Source: Pedomonas sp051304405
Lineage (GTDB): Bacteria; Pseudomonadota; Alphaproteobacteria; Sphingomonadales; Sphingomonadaceae
Assembly: GCF_051304405.1 (NCBI RefSeq)
Contig: NZ_JBPPGG010000006.1
Location: 1-64,000 of the forward strand
Length of the DNA stretch: 64,000 bases
Direction of reading: 5' to 3'
The position numbers were made by a program, and so were the translations under genes. Under the pieces are notes generated by a model. The model searched no databases. It worked only from the letters and a program-made list of their open reading frames with translations, and was not told where the DNA came from. This document shows positions 13,080 through 22,855 of this stretch, piece after piece. Position 1 is the first letter of the stretch, and each line of letters opens with the position of its first letter.

Positions 13080-13941
13080 GGCGACCACCGTCACGCTGTC
13101 CTCGCCCCGCGCCACGCAGGAGCGCCGCGTCACCCGCGTGCTCCTGATAACCGGGGCGCTCACCTTCCTGGCGCTGCTGCTGTTCCTGCCGCTGGCTATG
13201 GTGTTCGCCGAGGCCTTCCGCAACGGCTGGGAGGGCTTCACCGCCGCCATCACCGAGCCCGACGCGCTCGCTGCCGTGCGCCTGACCCTCGTGGTTGCCG
13301 CCATCGCCGTGCCGCTCAACACCCTGTTCGGGCTGGCGGCCGCCTGGACGGTCGCCAAGTTCGACTTCCGGGGCAAGAGCGTGCTGGTCACGCTCATCGA
13401 CCTGCCGTTCTCCGTCTCCCCGGTGATCTCGGGCCTCATCTACGTGCTGCTGTTCGGCAGCCACAGCCTGCTCGGCCAGTGGCTGGCCGAAAACAACATC
13501 GAGATCATCTTCGCCGTGCCGGGCATCGTGCTGGCCACCGTCTTCGTGACCGTGCCGTTCGTCGCCCGCGAGCTGATCCCGCTGATGCAGGAGCAGGGGG
13601 CGGAGGAGGAGGAAGCCGCCCTGTCGCTGGGCGCCAGCGGCTGGCAGACCTTCTGGCGCGTCACCCTCCCCAACATCCGCTGGGGCCTGCTCTATGGCGT
13701 GCTGCTGTGCAACGCCCGCGCCATGGGCGAATTCGGCGCGGTCTCGGTGGTTTCGGGCCATATTCGCGGCATGACGAATACCACCCCGCTGCACGTTGAA
13801 ATCCTCTATAATGAGTACAACTTCGTGGCTGCGTTCGCCGTTGCGTGCCTGCTGGCCCTGCTGGCCTTCCTGACGCTCGGCCTCAAGAGCCTGCTGGAGT
13901 GGCGTCACGGCGCCGAACTGGCCGCCAGCCGCCGCCTGTAG
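13072..13941 (+). CDS. cysW: Sulfate ABC transporter permease CysW
   Basis: This 289-aa permease is paired with CysT. It has six hydrophobic segments, LPFSVSPVISGLIYVLLFG, the EAA loop EEEAALSLGASGWQTFWRVT, and ARAMGEFGAVSVVSGHI, all conserved in CysW. It starts inside the end of cysT and ends 10 bp before cysA. Confidence 0.94.
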   Translation: MAEATTVTLSSPRATQERRVTRVLLITGALTFLALLLFLPLAMVFAEAFRNGWEGFTAAITEPDALAAVRLTLVVAAIAVPLNTLFGLAAAWTVAKFDFRGKSVLVTLIDLPFSVSPVISGLIYVLLFGSHSLLGQWLAENNIEIIFAVPGIVLATVFVTVPFVARELIPLMQEQGAEEEEAALSLGASGWQTFWRVTLPNIRWGLLYGVLLCNARAMGEFGAVSVVSGHIRGMTNTTPLHVEILYNEYNFVAAFAVACLLALLAFLTLGLKSLLEWRHGAELAASRRL

Positions 13942-13951
13942 GAGGACAGTG

Positions 13952-15073
13952 ATGGACGTATCGATCCGCAACCTCACCAAGGAATTCCGCGGCGTGCAGG
14001 TGCTGCGCGGGCTCGACCTGGACATCCGGGAAGGCGAGCTGATCGCCCTGCTCGGCCCGTCCGGCTCGGGCAAGACCACCCTCCTGCGGCTGATCGCCGG
14101 GCTCGACACGCCCACCGGCGGCTCCATCTACTTCGGCCAGGAGGACGCCTCCCGCAAGACGGTGCAGGAGCGGCACATCGGCTTCGTGTTCCAGCACTAC
14201 GCCCTGTTCCGCCACATGACCGTGTTCGACAACATCGCCTTCGGCCTCAAGGTGCGCCCGCGCCGGGAGCGGCCGAACCGCGAGGCCATCGCCGACAAGG
14301 TGCGCGAGCTGCTGGCGCTGGTGCAGCTGGAGGGGCTGGAGAAGCGCTATCCGCCCCAGCTTTCGGGCGGTCAGCGGCAGCGCGTGGCGCTGGCGCGGGC
14401 CCTGGCCATCGACCCCACCCTCCTGCTGCTGGACGAGCCCTTCGGCGCGCTCGACGCGCAGGTGCGCAAGGATCTGCGCCGCTGGCTGCGCGATCTGCAC
14501 GACAAGACCCGCCACACCACGGTGTTCGTCACCCACGATCAGGAGGAGGCGCTGGAGCTGGCCGACCGGGTGGTCATCATCCATGACGGCCAGATCGCCC
14601 AGGTGGGCACGCCGGACGAGGTCTACAACGAGCCCGCAACGCCGTTCGTCTACGGCTTCCTCGGCGCGGTCAACGTGCTGCCCGCCCAGGTGAAGGGCGG
14701 CCTGGTGTTGCTGAACGGCTTCGAGACCGGCCTTGCCCCGGCGCGCCCCCTCACCTTCGAGGGCCCGGCGTTCCTCTATGTGCGCTCGCACGATCTGGAG
14801 CTGAGCGACGACCGGGCGCGCGCCATTCCGGGCGTGGTGCGGACCTGCCGCCGGCTGGCGGGCCTTCTCCGGCTGGAGGTGGACATCCCCGGCAGTCCCG
14901 ACCCGCTGGGCGTGGAGCTGCCCGAGGCGGTGGTGGATGGCCGCGCGCGGCTCGCCCCCGGCGCCCGGGTGCTGCTGCGCCCCCGCCGCTTCGGGGTGTT
15001 CCCCCGCGAGGCCGCGCCGGGCGAGGACGGCGGATGGATGCCAAACCAGCCCCGGCTGGTCGCAGTGTCCTGA
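13952..15073 (+). CDS. cysA: Sulfate/thiosulfate ABC transporter ATPase CysA
   Basis: This 373-aa ATPase shows Walker A GPSGSGKTT (about residues 34-42), signature LSGGQRQRVALARAL, Walker B LLLLDEPFGALD and the switch VTHDQEEALE. A C-terminal regulatory domain begins near residue 240. It energises sulfate import by CysTW. ATG 13952 is preferred over the adjoining GTG 13949, with AGGAGG about 8 nt upstream. Confidence 0.95.
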   Translation: MDVSIRNLTKEFRGVQVLRGLDLDIREGELIALLGPSGSGKTTLLRLIAGLDTPTGGSIYFGQEDASRKTVQERHIGFVFQHYALFRHMTVFDNIAFGLKVRPRRERPNREAIADKVRELLALVQLEGLEKRYPPQLSGGQRQRVALARALAIDPTLLLLDEPFGALDAQVRKDLRRWLRDLHDKTRHTTVFVTHDQEEALELADRVVIIHDGQIAQVGTPDEVYNEPATPFVYGFLGAVNVLPAQVKGGLVLLNGFETGLAPARPLTFEGPAFLYVRSHDLELSDDRARAIPGVVRTCRRLAGLLRLEVDIPGSPDPLGVELPEAVVDGRARLAPGARVLLRPRRFGVFPREAAPGEDGGWMPNQPRLVAVS

Positions 15074-15134
15074 AAACGCCAGGTTTTGCTGAAAGCGGCT
15101 CGCCAATCGGGAAAAGCTGGCGCACCTTGCGGGC

Positions 15135-16886
15135 ATGATTCCAAGCCAAGGTCTCCTGCTGCTGATCCTTGCCGGCACGCTCATCGCGATGAGCCTGGAC
15201 CGCTGGCGCTATGACCTCATCGCGATCGTCAGCCTGATGCTGTGCGTCCTGACCGGCCTCGTGCCGGCGCAGGACGCCTTCTCCGGCTTCGGCAACCCGG
15301 CGGTGATCACCGTGGCGGCCGTGCTGGTCATCAGCGCGGCAATCTCCAGCTCCGGCACGGTGGCGCGGCTGGGGGTGCGCATGACGCGGCTGACCTCCAG
15401 CCCGTTCCACCACATGGCGATCCTGTGCACGCTCGGGCTGGCGCTCTCGGCGTTCATGAACAACGTGGCGGCGCTGGCGCTGATCCTGCCGCTGGCGCTG
15501 GCGGCGGCACGGCGGTTCCGCTACCCGCCGCGGCTCCTGCTCATGCCGCTCTCCTTCGCCACCCTGCTGGGCGGCATGATCACCCTCATCGGCACGCCGC
15601 CCAACCTGCTCATCGCCAACTTCCGCTATCAGGAGATCGGCCTGCGCTATGCGCTGTTCGACTTCGCGCCGGTGGGGCTTGCCGTGGCCGGCGTGGGGCT
15701 CGTCTACCTCCTTGTGGTCGGCTGGTTCAGCGCCCGCCGGGCGAGCGAAGCCGAGGAGGAGGCCTCGCCCGACGTGTTTGACGTCATGGACTACATGACC
15801 GAGGTGGAGGTGACGCCCGACTCCCCCCTCGCCGGGCAGACGGTGGAGGCCGCCGCGCGCACCTGTGGCATCGAGATCCACGGCGTGGTGCGGGAGGAGA
15901 AGCGCCTGTTCGGGCGGCTGGCGCAGCAACAACTCCGAAGCGGGGACATCCTGCTCATCGAGGCCGAGACCCGGCGGCTGGAGGCGATCCTGCAATCGGG
16001 CGCGGCGACGCTGGCCGGCACGCCCCCGGTGCAGGGCACGGCGATGATGGAGGCGGTGGTCACCCCCGGCTCGCTGGTCCCCGGCAGCACGCCCGGCTCG
16101 CTCGCGCTGCCCGAGCGCTTCGGCATCCGCCTGCTCGCCGCCGCCCGCCAGGGCCGCCGCTTCGAGGGCCGGTTCCACGAGGAAAGCCTGGGCGTTGGCG
16201 ACGTGCTGCTGTTGCAGGGCGAGCCGCAGGCCATGCACGAGGCGGTCAAGCACCTCGGCTGCCTGCCGCTGGCGCCGCGCCGCCTCCAGCTCTCCGCCAC
16301 CCGGCGGGCGCTGCCGTTCCTGCTGTTCGCCGGGGCGGTGGTGCTCGCCTCGACCGAGATCGTGCCCGCCGCCGTCGCCTTCGTGCTGTGCGTCATCGGC
16401 CTGGCGCTGACCCGCGTCATCCGCGCGAGCGAGGCGCTGGCGCAGATCGACTGGACGGTGATCGTCCTTCTGGGTTCGATGATCCCCATCGGTACGGCGC
16501 TCCAGACCTCGGGCACGGCCGACACCATCGCCCACTGGATGCTGGGGCTGGCGGGCGACGCCGGGCCCTACACGCTGCTGGCGGGCGTGCTCATCACCAC
16601 CATGGCCATCACGCCGGTGCTCAACAATCCGGCAACCGTCATCCTCATGGCCCCCATCGCGCTCAGCGTGGCGGAGGGCGCGAGCCTGCGGCCCGACGCC
16701 TTCCTCATGGCCGTGGCGGTGGGCGCCTCCGCCGACTTCCTCACCCCGTTCGGCCACCAGAACAACACCATCATCATGGGGCCGGGCCGCTACCGCTTCT
16801 CCGACTTCGGCAAGCTCGGCCTGCCGCTGGCCGTGCTCACCGCCGTCACCGCGCTCGCCGTCATCCCCGCCGTCTGGCCGATGTAG
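15135..16886 (+). CDS. SLC13/DASS-type permease with two TrkA-C domains (likely sulfate)
   Basis: This 583-aa inner-membrane protein has an N-terminal set of hydrophobic helices with NNVAALALILPLALAAARR and GTPPNLLIA, the hallmark of the DASS/SLC13 fold. Two soluble regulatory (RCK/TrkA-C) domains occupy about residues 215-295 and 305-385. A second membrane half includes NNPATVILMAPIALS. Relatives carry sulfate or dicarboxylates. Its place 61 bp after cysA supports sulfate. Having both an ABC and a secondary carrier suggests uptake over a wide range of sulfate concentrations. Confidence 0.85.
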   Translation: MIPSQGLLLLILAGTLIAMSLDRWRYDLIAIVSLMLCVLTGLVPAQDAFSGFGNPAVITVAAVLVISAAISSSGTVARLGVRMTRLTSSPFHHMAILCTLGLALSAFMNNVAALALILPLALAAARRFRYPPRLLLMPLSFATLLGGMITLIGTPPNLLIANFRYQEIGLRYALFDFAPVGLAVAGVGLVYLLVVGWFSARRASEAEEEASPDVFDVMDYMTEVEVTPDSPLAGQTVEAAARTCGIEIHGVVREEKRLFGRLAQQQLRSGDILLIEAETRRLEAILQSGAATLAGTPPVQGTAMMEAVVTPGSLVPGSTPGSLALPERFGIRLLAAARQGRRFEGRFHEESLGVGDVLLLQGEPQAMHEAVKHLGCLPLAPRRLQLSATRRALPFLLFAGAVVLASTEIVPAAVAFVLCVIGLALTRVIRASEALAQIDWTVIVLLGSMIPIGTALQTSGTADTIAHWMLGLAGDAGPYTLLAGVLITTMAITPVLNNPATVILMAPIALSVAEGASLRPDAFLMAVAVGASADFLTPFGHQNNTIIMGPGRYRFSDFGKLGLPLAVLTAVTALAVIPAVWPM

Positions 16887-16921
16887 CGGGCAGGTGGCGG
16901 AAAGGGTGCGCCCCCCGGCCC

Positions 16922-17749
16922 TCAGGGCAGGACCGGCTCGTGCGTCACCATGTTCGGCTCGGCATCCCGCGCCGCCGCCGGGTTGATCAGCTCCTTCGCC
17001 AGGGCGCTGAACTGGTCGTCCGCCGCCTTGTCCTCCTCGGCGATGCGGTGGAGGGTTTCGGCCTCGCTCATCCGGTCCATCGTCCGGGCGTAGGTGGCCG
17101 CCGTGCCGATGCCCGCGATCTGGTGGTGGATCAGCCGCTGGAGGGAGGAGACCAGCCCGGCGTCCCGCAGTGCCTCCGATCCGCTGACTTTGCGCATCTT
17201 CTCGGTTTCCCGGACGAGCGCCTCCATGGCGTCATCCTCGTGCGCCTCCGGGGCGGCGTCGCAGCGCGCGAGAATGTCCGCGATCTCGTCCTGATGCCGC
17301 CGCACCTGGCCGCGGTAGCGCCCGAGCAGCTCGCGCACCGCCCCGTGCTCCACCGCGGTCTCCAGCGTTTGCAGCAGGTCCTGCATCTGGCCCTTGGCGT
17401 TGTGCAGCTCCTGCAACTCGTTGATGTAGAGGGTGGTGAAGTTGTCGATGCTGGCCGTGCCCGACAGGAAGGGCTTGGCCATAAGGCGGAACATGTTGGC
17501 ATAGCCGCGATCGAGCGGGACGTTGTCCGTCATGCGCGCCTTCATCGGGCAGTAGCGGGTGGCGCCCCGGGCCAGCAGCGAGGCGCTGGCGAGGCCGAAC
17601 AGGGCGCGCTTGGCGAGGCTGCCCCGGCGGGCGCCCGCCATCAGGGCGATGCCGCCGAGGAGGGAGAGAACGCGCTCCGTCCCCGTCACATTCCGCCGCG
17701 TATGGGAAGACGTATGGGAAGATTTGCCTCCAGCAGACCGGTTGGCCAT
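16922..17749 (-). CDS. DUF2892-DUF892 ferritin-like fusion protein
   Basis: This 275-aa product has two parts. Residues about 20-75 match the DUF2892 inner-membrane domain (GTERVLSLLGGIALMAGARR, then GATRYCP). Residues about 95-260 match the YciE/YciF (DUF892) ferritin-like four-helix domain (TTLYINELQELHNAKGQM, IAEEDKAADDQFSALAKELI). YciE-type proteins are linked to oxidative and osmotic stress. ATG 17749 has AAGGAG 10 nt upstream; the codon 24 nt earlier lacks one. An exact iteron-like motif lies inside the gene at 17180-17198. It is convergent with the SLC13 gene. Confidence 0.75.
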   Translation of the reverse strand: MANRSAGGKSSHTSSHTRRNVTGTERVLSLLGGIALMAGARRGSLAKRALFGLASASLLARGATRYCPMKARMTDNVPLDRGYANMFRLMAKPFLSGTASIDNFTTLYINELQELHNAKGQMQDLLQTLETAVEHGAVRELLGRYRGQVRRHQDEIADILARCDAAPEAHEDDAMEALVRETEKMRKVSGSEALRDAGLVSSLQRLIHHQIAGIGTAATYARTMDRMSEAETLHRIAEEDKAADDQFSALAKELINPAAARDAEPNMVTHEPVLP

Positions 17750-17852
17750 GTCGAGTGAGCTCCTTCGTTGCAACGAGGGACAGCCCCCGCCCAGGTTTCC
17801 TGCCCACTAAACACCTGTCCGCCCCGGCCGTTCCGCGCGGGGCGGCGGCCCG

Positions 17853-18863
17853 TCAGGCCCCGGGCGCGCTCGCGCCGAGGCGCTGGCCGATCTCCGCCAG
17901 AATCTCGAACGAGCGCAGCCGCGCGGCGTGGTCGTAAATCTGCCCGGTCGCCATGATCTCGTCGACCCCGGTCTCGGCGATGAAGGCCCTCAGCGCCGCC
18001 TCCACCTGCTCCGGCGTGCCAACGGCGGAGCAGGACAGGGCGTGCTCGACACCGAACTTCTCCGCCGGCGTCCAGAAGCCCTCCAGGGTCTCCAGCGGCG
18101 GCGGCAGCGGCCCGGGCCGCCCGCGCCGCAGCCTGACGAACTGCTGCTGCACCGAGGTGAACAGGCGGCGGGCCTCCGCCTCGCTGTCGGCGGCGAACAC
18201 GTTGAAGCCCGCCATGGCGTAGGGCTTCTCCAGCACGCCGGAGGGGCGGAACAGCGACCGGTAGAGCTTCAGCGCCTCCATCAGATGGTCGGGCGCGAAG
18301 TGGGAGGCGAAGGCGAACGGCAGGCCGAGGCTCGCCGCAAGCTGCGCGCTGAACAGGCTGGAGCCGAGCAGCCAGATCGGCACCCGCAAGCCCGCCCCCG
18401 GCACGGCAATGACACTTTGCCCCGGTTCGGCGGGCTGGAAGTAGCGCTGAAGCTCCACCACGTCCTGCGGAAACCGCTCGGCGCTGTTGAGGAAGTCGCG
18501 GCGCAGCGCCCGGGCGGTGAGCTGATCGGTGCCCGGCGCGCGGCCCAGCCCCAGGTCGATGCGGCCCGGATAGAGCGACTCCAGCGTGCCGAACTGCTCC
18601 GCCACCACCAGCGGCGCGTGGTTGGGCAGCATGATGCCGCCCGCCCCCACCCGGATCGTGCTGGTGCCGCCCGCGATGTAGCCGATGGCAACGGCGGTGG
18701 CCGAGCTGCCGATGCCCGGCATGTTGTGATGCTCCGCCAGCCAGAAGCGGCGATAGCCCCAGCGTTCGGCGTGCTGCGCCAGATCGAGGCTGTTGCGGAA
18801 GGCAAGGCGCGCATCCCCGCCTTCGATGATCGGAACCAGATCGAGAATGGAAAGGGCTGTCAC
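17853..18863 (-). CDS. Luciferase-like flavin-dependent monooxygenase (MsnO8-type)
   Basis: This 336-aa protein has the luciferase-like monooxygenase fold. LSILDLVPI at the start, WLAEHHNMPGIGSSAT, GAGGIMLPNHAPL and DLGLGRAPGTDQ are typical of the LLM group near bacterial luciferase. It would use reduced FMN and oxygen; substrate is unknown. The GTG at 18863 gives the family N-terminus and has AGGCAGG upstream. The gene is divergent from catalase. Confidence 0.8.
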   Translation of the reverse strand: MTALSILDLVPIIEGGDARLAFRNSLDLAQHAERWGYRRFWLAEHHNMPGIGSSATAVAIGYIAGGTSTIRVGAGGIMLPNHAPLVVAEQFGTLESLYPGRIDLGLGRAPGTDQLTARALRRDFLNSAERFPQDVVELQRYFQPAEPGQSVIAVPGAGLRVPIWLLGSSLFSAQLAASLGLPFAFASHFAPDHLMEALKLYRSLFRPSGVLEKPYAMAGFNVFAADSEAEARRLFTSVQQQFVRLRRGRPGPLPPPLETLEGFWTPAEKFGVEHALSCSAVGTPEQVEAALRAFIAETGVDEIMATGQIYDHAARLRSFEILAEIGQRLGASAPGA

Positions 18864-19103
18864 GACACCTGCCTTTGTCTGCCAGAGGGGCCGGCCCGCA
18901 CAGGGGAGGGCTCTCCCAGGCCACGGATCTGCAAGGGGAATCTCCCCGGGACTCCCCGGTGGCGCCAATGTGCGCGCCCGCCGGGCCGCTTTCAAGCGGC
19001 CCGGCCGCAACGGACTGTTCGCACGCAACAGCCGGGCCGGTCGGCCGTTCCTGTTCCGGGCACCCCGGCTGCGGGGCGCGCGGCAGCGGCAGGGAGAGAG
19101 ACC

Positions 19104-20609
19104 ATGGCGGACAAGCCCCCGTCCAGACCCGGCACGGTCGGCCTGACCACCCGGCAGGGCCACCCGGTCTACGACAACCAGAACACCCGCAGCGTCGGCG
19201 CGCGCGGGCCGCTGGTGCTGGAGGATTACCCGTTTCTGGAGAAGATCACCCACTTCGACCGCGAGCGCATCCCCGAGCGGGTGGTCCATGCCCGGGGCGC
19301 GGGCGCGCACGGCTGGTTCATCCCGACCGGCCGGGCGGGCGACCTCGCCATGGAGGAGTACAGCCGCGCCCGGGTGTTCCGCAAGGGCACCAGGACCCCC
19401 GTGTTCGTGCGCTTCTCGACCGTCATCCACGGCGCGCACAGCCCGGAGACGCTGCGCGACCCGCGCGGCTTCGCCATCAAGTTCTACACCGAGGCGGGCA
19501 ACTGGGATCTGGTCGGCAACAACCTGAAGGTGTTCTTCATCCGCGACCCCATCAAGTTCCCCGACCTTATCCACGCCTTCAAGCCGGACCCGGTCACCAA
19601 CGTCCAGCACCCGGGCCGCATTTTCGACTTCCTGAGCCTGACGCCGGAGTCGACCCACATGGTGACGTGGCTGTTCAGCCCGTGGGGCATCCCCGCCAGC
19701 TACCGGGAGATGCAGGGCTCGGGCGTCAACACCTACAAGCTGGTGAACGGGGCCGGGCAGACGGTGCTGTGCAAGTTCCACTTCCAGCCCAAGCTGGGGG
19801 TGCGCAACCTGCGGCAGGAGGAGGCCAGCGCCCTTCAGGCCACCAACTGGAACCACGCGACCCAGGATCTCTACCAGGCCATCGAGCGGGCCGACTATCC
19901 CGAGTGGGACATGTTCATCCAGGTGATGAGCGACGACGACCACCCGGAGCTGGACTGGGACCCGCTCGACGCCACCAAGCTGTGGCCGGAGGAGGACTTC
20001 CCCCTGCTCCACGTGGGCCATGTGGTGCTGGACCGCAACCCGTCCGACTATTTCAACGAGGTGGAGCAGGCCGCCTTCGGCACCGGCGTGCTGGTGGACG
20101 GCATCGACTTCTCCGACGACAAGCTGCTGCTGGGCCGCACCTTCGCCTATTCCGACACCCAGCGGTACCGGGTGGGCCCCAACTATCTGCAACTGCCCAT
20201 CAACGCGCCGCGATGCCCCTATGCCACCAACCAGCGGGGCGGCCAGATGTCCTACGCCGTGGACGGCGCGGATCAGGGCACGGACCCGCACGTGAACTAC
20301 GAGCCCTCCAACCGCCACGGCCTGCGCCAGCAGGAGCGGCAGGGGCCGCCGCCGCGCATTTTCGTCGAGGGGCAGGTGGGCCGCATCCCCATCGAGCGGC
20401 CCTGCAACTTCCGCCAGCCGGGCGAGCGCTGGCGCCTGTTCTCGGACGCGGAGCGGGACGAGCTGGTGAGCAACCTCGTCAGCGCCCTCGCCCGGTGCGA
20501 CGCGGTGGTGCAGGAGAAGATGGCGGGCCACTTCGCCCGCGCCGACCCCGACTACGGCCGCCGGGTGGCGCAGGGCCTCGGCATCAGCGTTCCCCCGGCT
20601 TCCCCCTGA
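19104..20609 (+). CDS. Catalase (haem)
   Basis: This 501-aa monofunctional catalase removes hydrogen peroxide. Visible active-site parts are His62 in ERVVHARGAGAHG, the Asn pair 139-140 in LVGNNLKVFFIRD, and the haem-ligand Tyr349 in TFAYSDTQRYRVG. VRFSTVIHGAHSPET and RDPRGFAIKFYTEAGNWD are conserved. The length fits small-subunit catalases. ATG 19104 has AGGGAGAG upstream. It is divergent from the flavin monooxygenase gene, and the 240-bp gap between them holds GC-rich hairpins such as GGGGAATCTCCCC but no clear operator. Confidence 0.95.
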   Translation: MADKPPSRPGTVGLTTRQGHPVYDNQNTRSVGARGPLVLEDYPFLEKITHFDRERIPERVVHARGAGAHGWFIPTGRAGDLAMEEYSRARVFRKGTRTPVFVRFSTVIHGAHSPETLRDPRGFAIKFYTEAGNWDLVGNNLKVFFIRDPIKFPDLIHAFKPDPVTNVQHPGRIFDFLSLTPESTHMVTWLFSPWGIPASYREMQGSGVNTYKLVNGAGQTVLCKFHFQPKLGVRNLRQEEASALQATNWNHATQDLYQAIERADYPEWDMFIQVMSDDDHPELDWDPLDATKLWPEEDFPLLHVGHVVLDRNPSDYFNEVEQAAFGTGVLVDGIDFSDDKLLLGRTFAYSDTQRYRVGPNYLQLPINAPRCPYATNQRGGQMSYAVDGADQGTDPHVNYEPSNRHGLRQQERQGPPPRIFVEGQVGRIPIERPCNFRQPGERWRLFSDAERDELVSNLVSALARCDAVVQEKMAGHFARADPDYGRRVAQGLGISVPPASP

Positions 20610-20696
20610 AGCCACACCCTCCTGAGGCTTCCCCTGAGGCAGGGCCCTGACGGGCCGCGCCCTGCCGGGCTGCGGCAACGCTTCGGCCCCTAACTT

Positions 20697-20717
20697 TTGC
20701 GAATAACTCTCATTTGT
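20697..20717 (+). promoter_or_regulatory. Candidate Fur box
   Basis: The sequence TTGCGAATAACTCTCATTTG lies 38 bp before the PepSY gene. It closely resembles Fur boxes found before siderophore-receptor genes in related Proteobacteria (GCGAATnATTCTCATT). This suggests that the five-gene operon downstream is iron-regulated. Confidence 0.65.
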
Positions 20718-20754
20718 ACTACCGGTCTCGCCTCGAAGTCTTTATAGAGGCGGT

Positions 20755-21399
20755 ATGTCCGATTCGACTGCCCGAGACGATGCAACATCCCGGAGCCGCA
20801 GGGGGTTCTGGCTGCGCCATGTGCAGCGCTGGCACTGGATCAGCTCCGCCGTGTGCCTCATCGGCATGGTTCTGTTCGCCTTGACCGGCATCACCCTCAA
20901 CCACGCGACGGATATCGAGGGCGCGCCCGAGGTGGTGACGCGGGAGGCCCGCCTGCCCGCGCCGCTGCGGGACGCGCTGCGGGACGCGCCGGAAGACGGC
21001 CGCGCGCCGCTGCCCGAGCCCCTGCGCCAGTGGCTGGCGGAGACGCTGGGCGTCCATGCGGAGGCCCGCGCCGCCGAATGGTCCGAGGAGGAAGTCTACC
21101 TCTCCCTGCCCCGCCCCGGCGGGGACGCCTGGGTGAGCGTCGACCGGGAGAGCGGCGACGTCACCTACGAGAAGACCGATCGCGGCTGGATCGCCTACCT
21201 CAACGACCTGCACAAGGGCCGCAACACCGGCGGGGCGTGGTCCTGGTTCCTCGATGTGTTCGCCGCCGCCTGCCTGATCTTTTCGCTGACCGGGCTGCTG
21301 CTGCTCCAGTTCTACGCAGGCAACCGCCCCTCCACCTGGCCGCTGGTCGGGCTCGGTCTGGTTGTCCCGCTCATTCTCGCCCTCCTGATGATTCACTGA
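20755..21399 (+). CDS. PepSY-associated TM helix protein
   Basis: This 214-aa inner-membrane protein has a helix at about residues 30-50 (WISSAVCLIGMVLFALTGI), a soluble PepSY-like region, and two more helices at the C-terminus. LNDLHKGRNTGGAWSWFLD is the usual PepSY_TM motif, with histidines that in larger relatives bind haem. It is the first gene of a Fur-box-preceded operon (PepSY, DUF2271, DUF4198, ApbE, diflavin reductase). That gene set is often found near ferric-siderophore uptake and probably moves electrons across the membrane to reduce iron. Confidence 0.85.
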   Translation: MSDSTARDDATSRSRRGFWLRHVQRWHWISSAVCLIGMVLFALTGITLNHATDIEGAPEVVTREARLPAPLRDALRDAPEDGRAPLPEPLRQWLAETLGVHAEARAAEWSEEEVYLSLPRPGGDAWVSVDRESGDVTYEKTDRGWIAYLNDLHKGRNTGGAWSWFLDVFAAACLIFSLTGLLLLQFYAGNRPSTWPLVGLGLVVPLILALLMIH

Positions 21400-21411
21400 C
21401 ATGAGGCTGCC

Positions 21412-21945
21412 ATGACATCCCTCAAACCCCTCTGGCTCACAGGTCCGGTTGCGCTGGCCGGTCTCGCGGTGACGCCCGGTGCCCAGGCGGCCGGGATGAC
21501 GGTCTCCGTCGAGATCCCCCGGCTCACGGTCAGCGAATATCACCGCCCTTACGTCGCCATGTGGATCGAGGGCGCGGCGCTGGAAAAGCCGGTCAGCCTC
21601 GCCGTCTGGTATGACGTCAAGATGAAGGACAACGGCGGCACCAAGTGGCTGTCGGACATGCGGCTGTGGTGGCGCAAGAGCGGCCGCGCCCTGCAGATGC
21701 CGGTGGACGGCGTCAGCGGCGCGACCCGGGCCCCCGGCACGCACGAGGTCAGCTTCAGCGAAGGCAAGACGCCGCTGCCGAAGCTGCCGGCGGGCGACTA
21801 CGAGTTCGTCATCGAGGCCGCCCGCGAGCTGGGCGGGCGCGAAGTCGTGCGCATCCCCTTCCAGTGGCCGCCTGCTTCCCCGAAAACGGACACCGCCAGG
21901 GGCGCGACCGAACTGGGCGCGGTCTCCCTCACCCTGAAGCAATGA
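21412..21945 (+). CDS. DUF2271 periplasmic protein
   Basis: This 177-aa protein has a signal peptide (cleavage near AQAAG, residue 27). The mature part matches DUF2271: VSVEIPRLTVSEYHRPYVA, AVWYDVKMKDNGGTKWLSD, RLWWRKSGR and VDGVSGATRAPGTHEV. The function is unknown. It is always met beside PepSY and DUF4198 genes, and the SGAT-like motif recalls sites flavinylated by ApbE, which is encoded two genes downstream. Whether this one is flavinylated is untested. Confidence 0.82.
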   Translation: MTSLKPLWLTGPVALAGLAVTPGAQAAGMTVSVEIPRLTVSEYHRPYVAMWIEGAALEKPVSLAVWYDVKMKDNGGTKWLSDMRLWWRKSGRALQMPVDGVSGATRAPGTHEVSFSEGKTPLPKLPAGDYEFVIEAARELGGREVVRIPFQWPPASPKTDTARGATELGAVSLTLKQ

Positions 21946-21962
21946 GCAAAGGACAGGAAAGC

Positions 21963-22790
21963 ATGACCATGCCGATCCGTATCAAGACCCTGGCGATGAG
22001 CCTTGCCGCCGTCGCCGCCCTGTCCATGGCGTCGGTCTCCGCCCATGCCCACCGGGCCTGGCTGCTGCCGTCGGCCACCAACGTCTCGGGCCAGGACATG
22101 TGGGTGAGCGTGGACGCCGCCGTGTCCAACAACCTGTTCGACCCGGACCACATGCCGATGCAGCTGAACAGCATCACGGTCACGGCGCCGGACGGCACGG
22201 AGGTTCCGCTCCGGAACGCCGTCACCGGGCGCTACCGCTCGGTGTTTGACGTCAAGCTGGACCAGACCGGCACCTACCGCATCGGCACCAGCGGCCATTC
22301 GGTGATGGCGTCCTACGAGCAGAACGGCCAGCGCAAGCGTCTGCGCGGCCCGGTCGAAAAGCTGAAGGAACTGCCCGCCGACGCCGCCAATCTCCAGGTG
22401 TCCGAGACGTTCAGTCGCAACGAGACCTTCGTCACCAACGGCAACCTGTCGAAGGAAGTGTTCAGGATCACCGGCAAGGGCCTGGAGCTTGAGCCGGTGA
22501 CCCACCCGAACGATCTGGTGGAGGGCGAGCCCGCCACCTTCCGCTTCCTGCTGGATGGCCAGCCGGCCGCGGGCCTCAAGGTGCTGGCGGTGCCGGGCGG
22601 CACCCGCTACCGCAACCAGCCGGTTGAACTCACCGCCGAGACCAACGCCAGGGGCGAGGTGTCCCTCACCTTCCCGCAGCCGGGCATGTACTGGGTGCAG
22701 GTGCAGGCCGAGGACAACAAGACCTCCGTGCCGCAGGCGAGCGTCCGCCGCGCCAGCTACATCATGACCGTCGAGGTCATGCAGCAGTAA
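21963..22790 (+). CDS. DUF4198 periplasmic protein
   Basis: This 275-aa exported protein has a clear signal peptide ending SAHA, so the mature chain begins HRAWLLPSATNVSGQDMWVS. That start and the late block GMYWVQVQAEDN fit DUF4198, a family with carboxypeptidase-regulatory-like folds found in metal-related operons. ATG 21963 has AGGAAAG upstream; an ATG at 21942 overlapping the previous stop is the alternative. It probably works with the PepSY and DUF2271 partners in iron handling. Confidence 0.82.
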   Translation: MTMPIRIKTLAMSLAAVAALSMASVSAHAHRAWLLPSATNVSGQDMWVSVDAAVSNNLFDPDHMPMQLNSITVTAPDGTEVPLRNAVTGRYRSVFDVKLDQTGTYRIGTSGHSVMASYEQNGQRKRLRGPVEKLKELPADAANLQVSETFSRNETFVTNGNLSKEVFRITGKGLELEPVTHPNDLVEGEPATFRFLLDGQPAAGLKVLAVPGGTRYRNQPVELTAETNARGEVSLTFPQPGMYWVQVQAEDNKTSVPQASVRRASYIMTVEVMQQ

Positions 22791-22855
22791 CCCGCAACGG
22801 CTCCGGCGGGTGCGGGACCATCCGGCCCCCGCGCCCGCCCGCCCGGTTCCGCCCC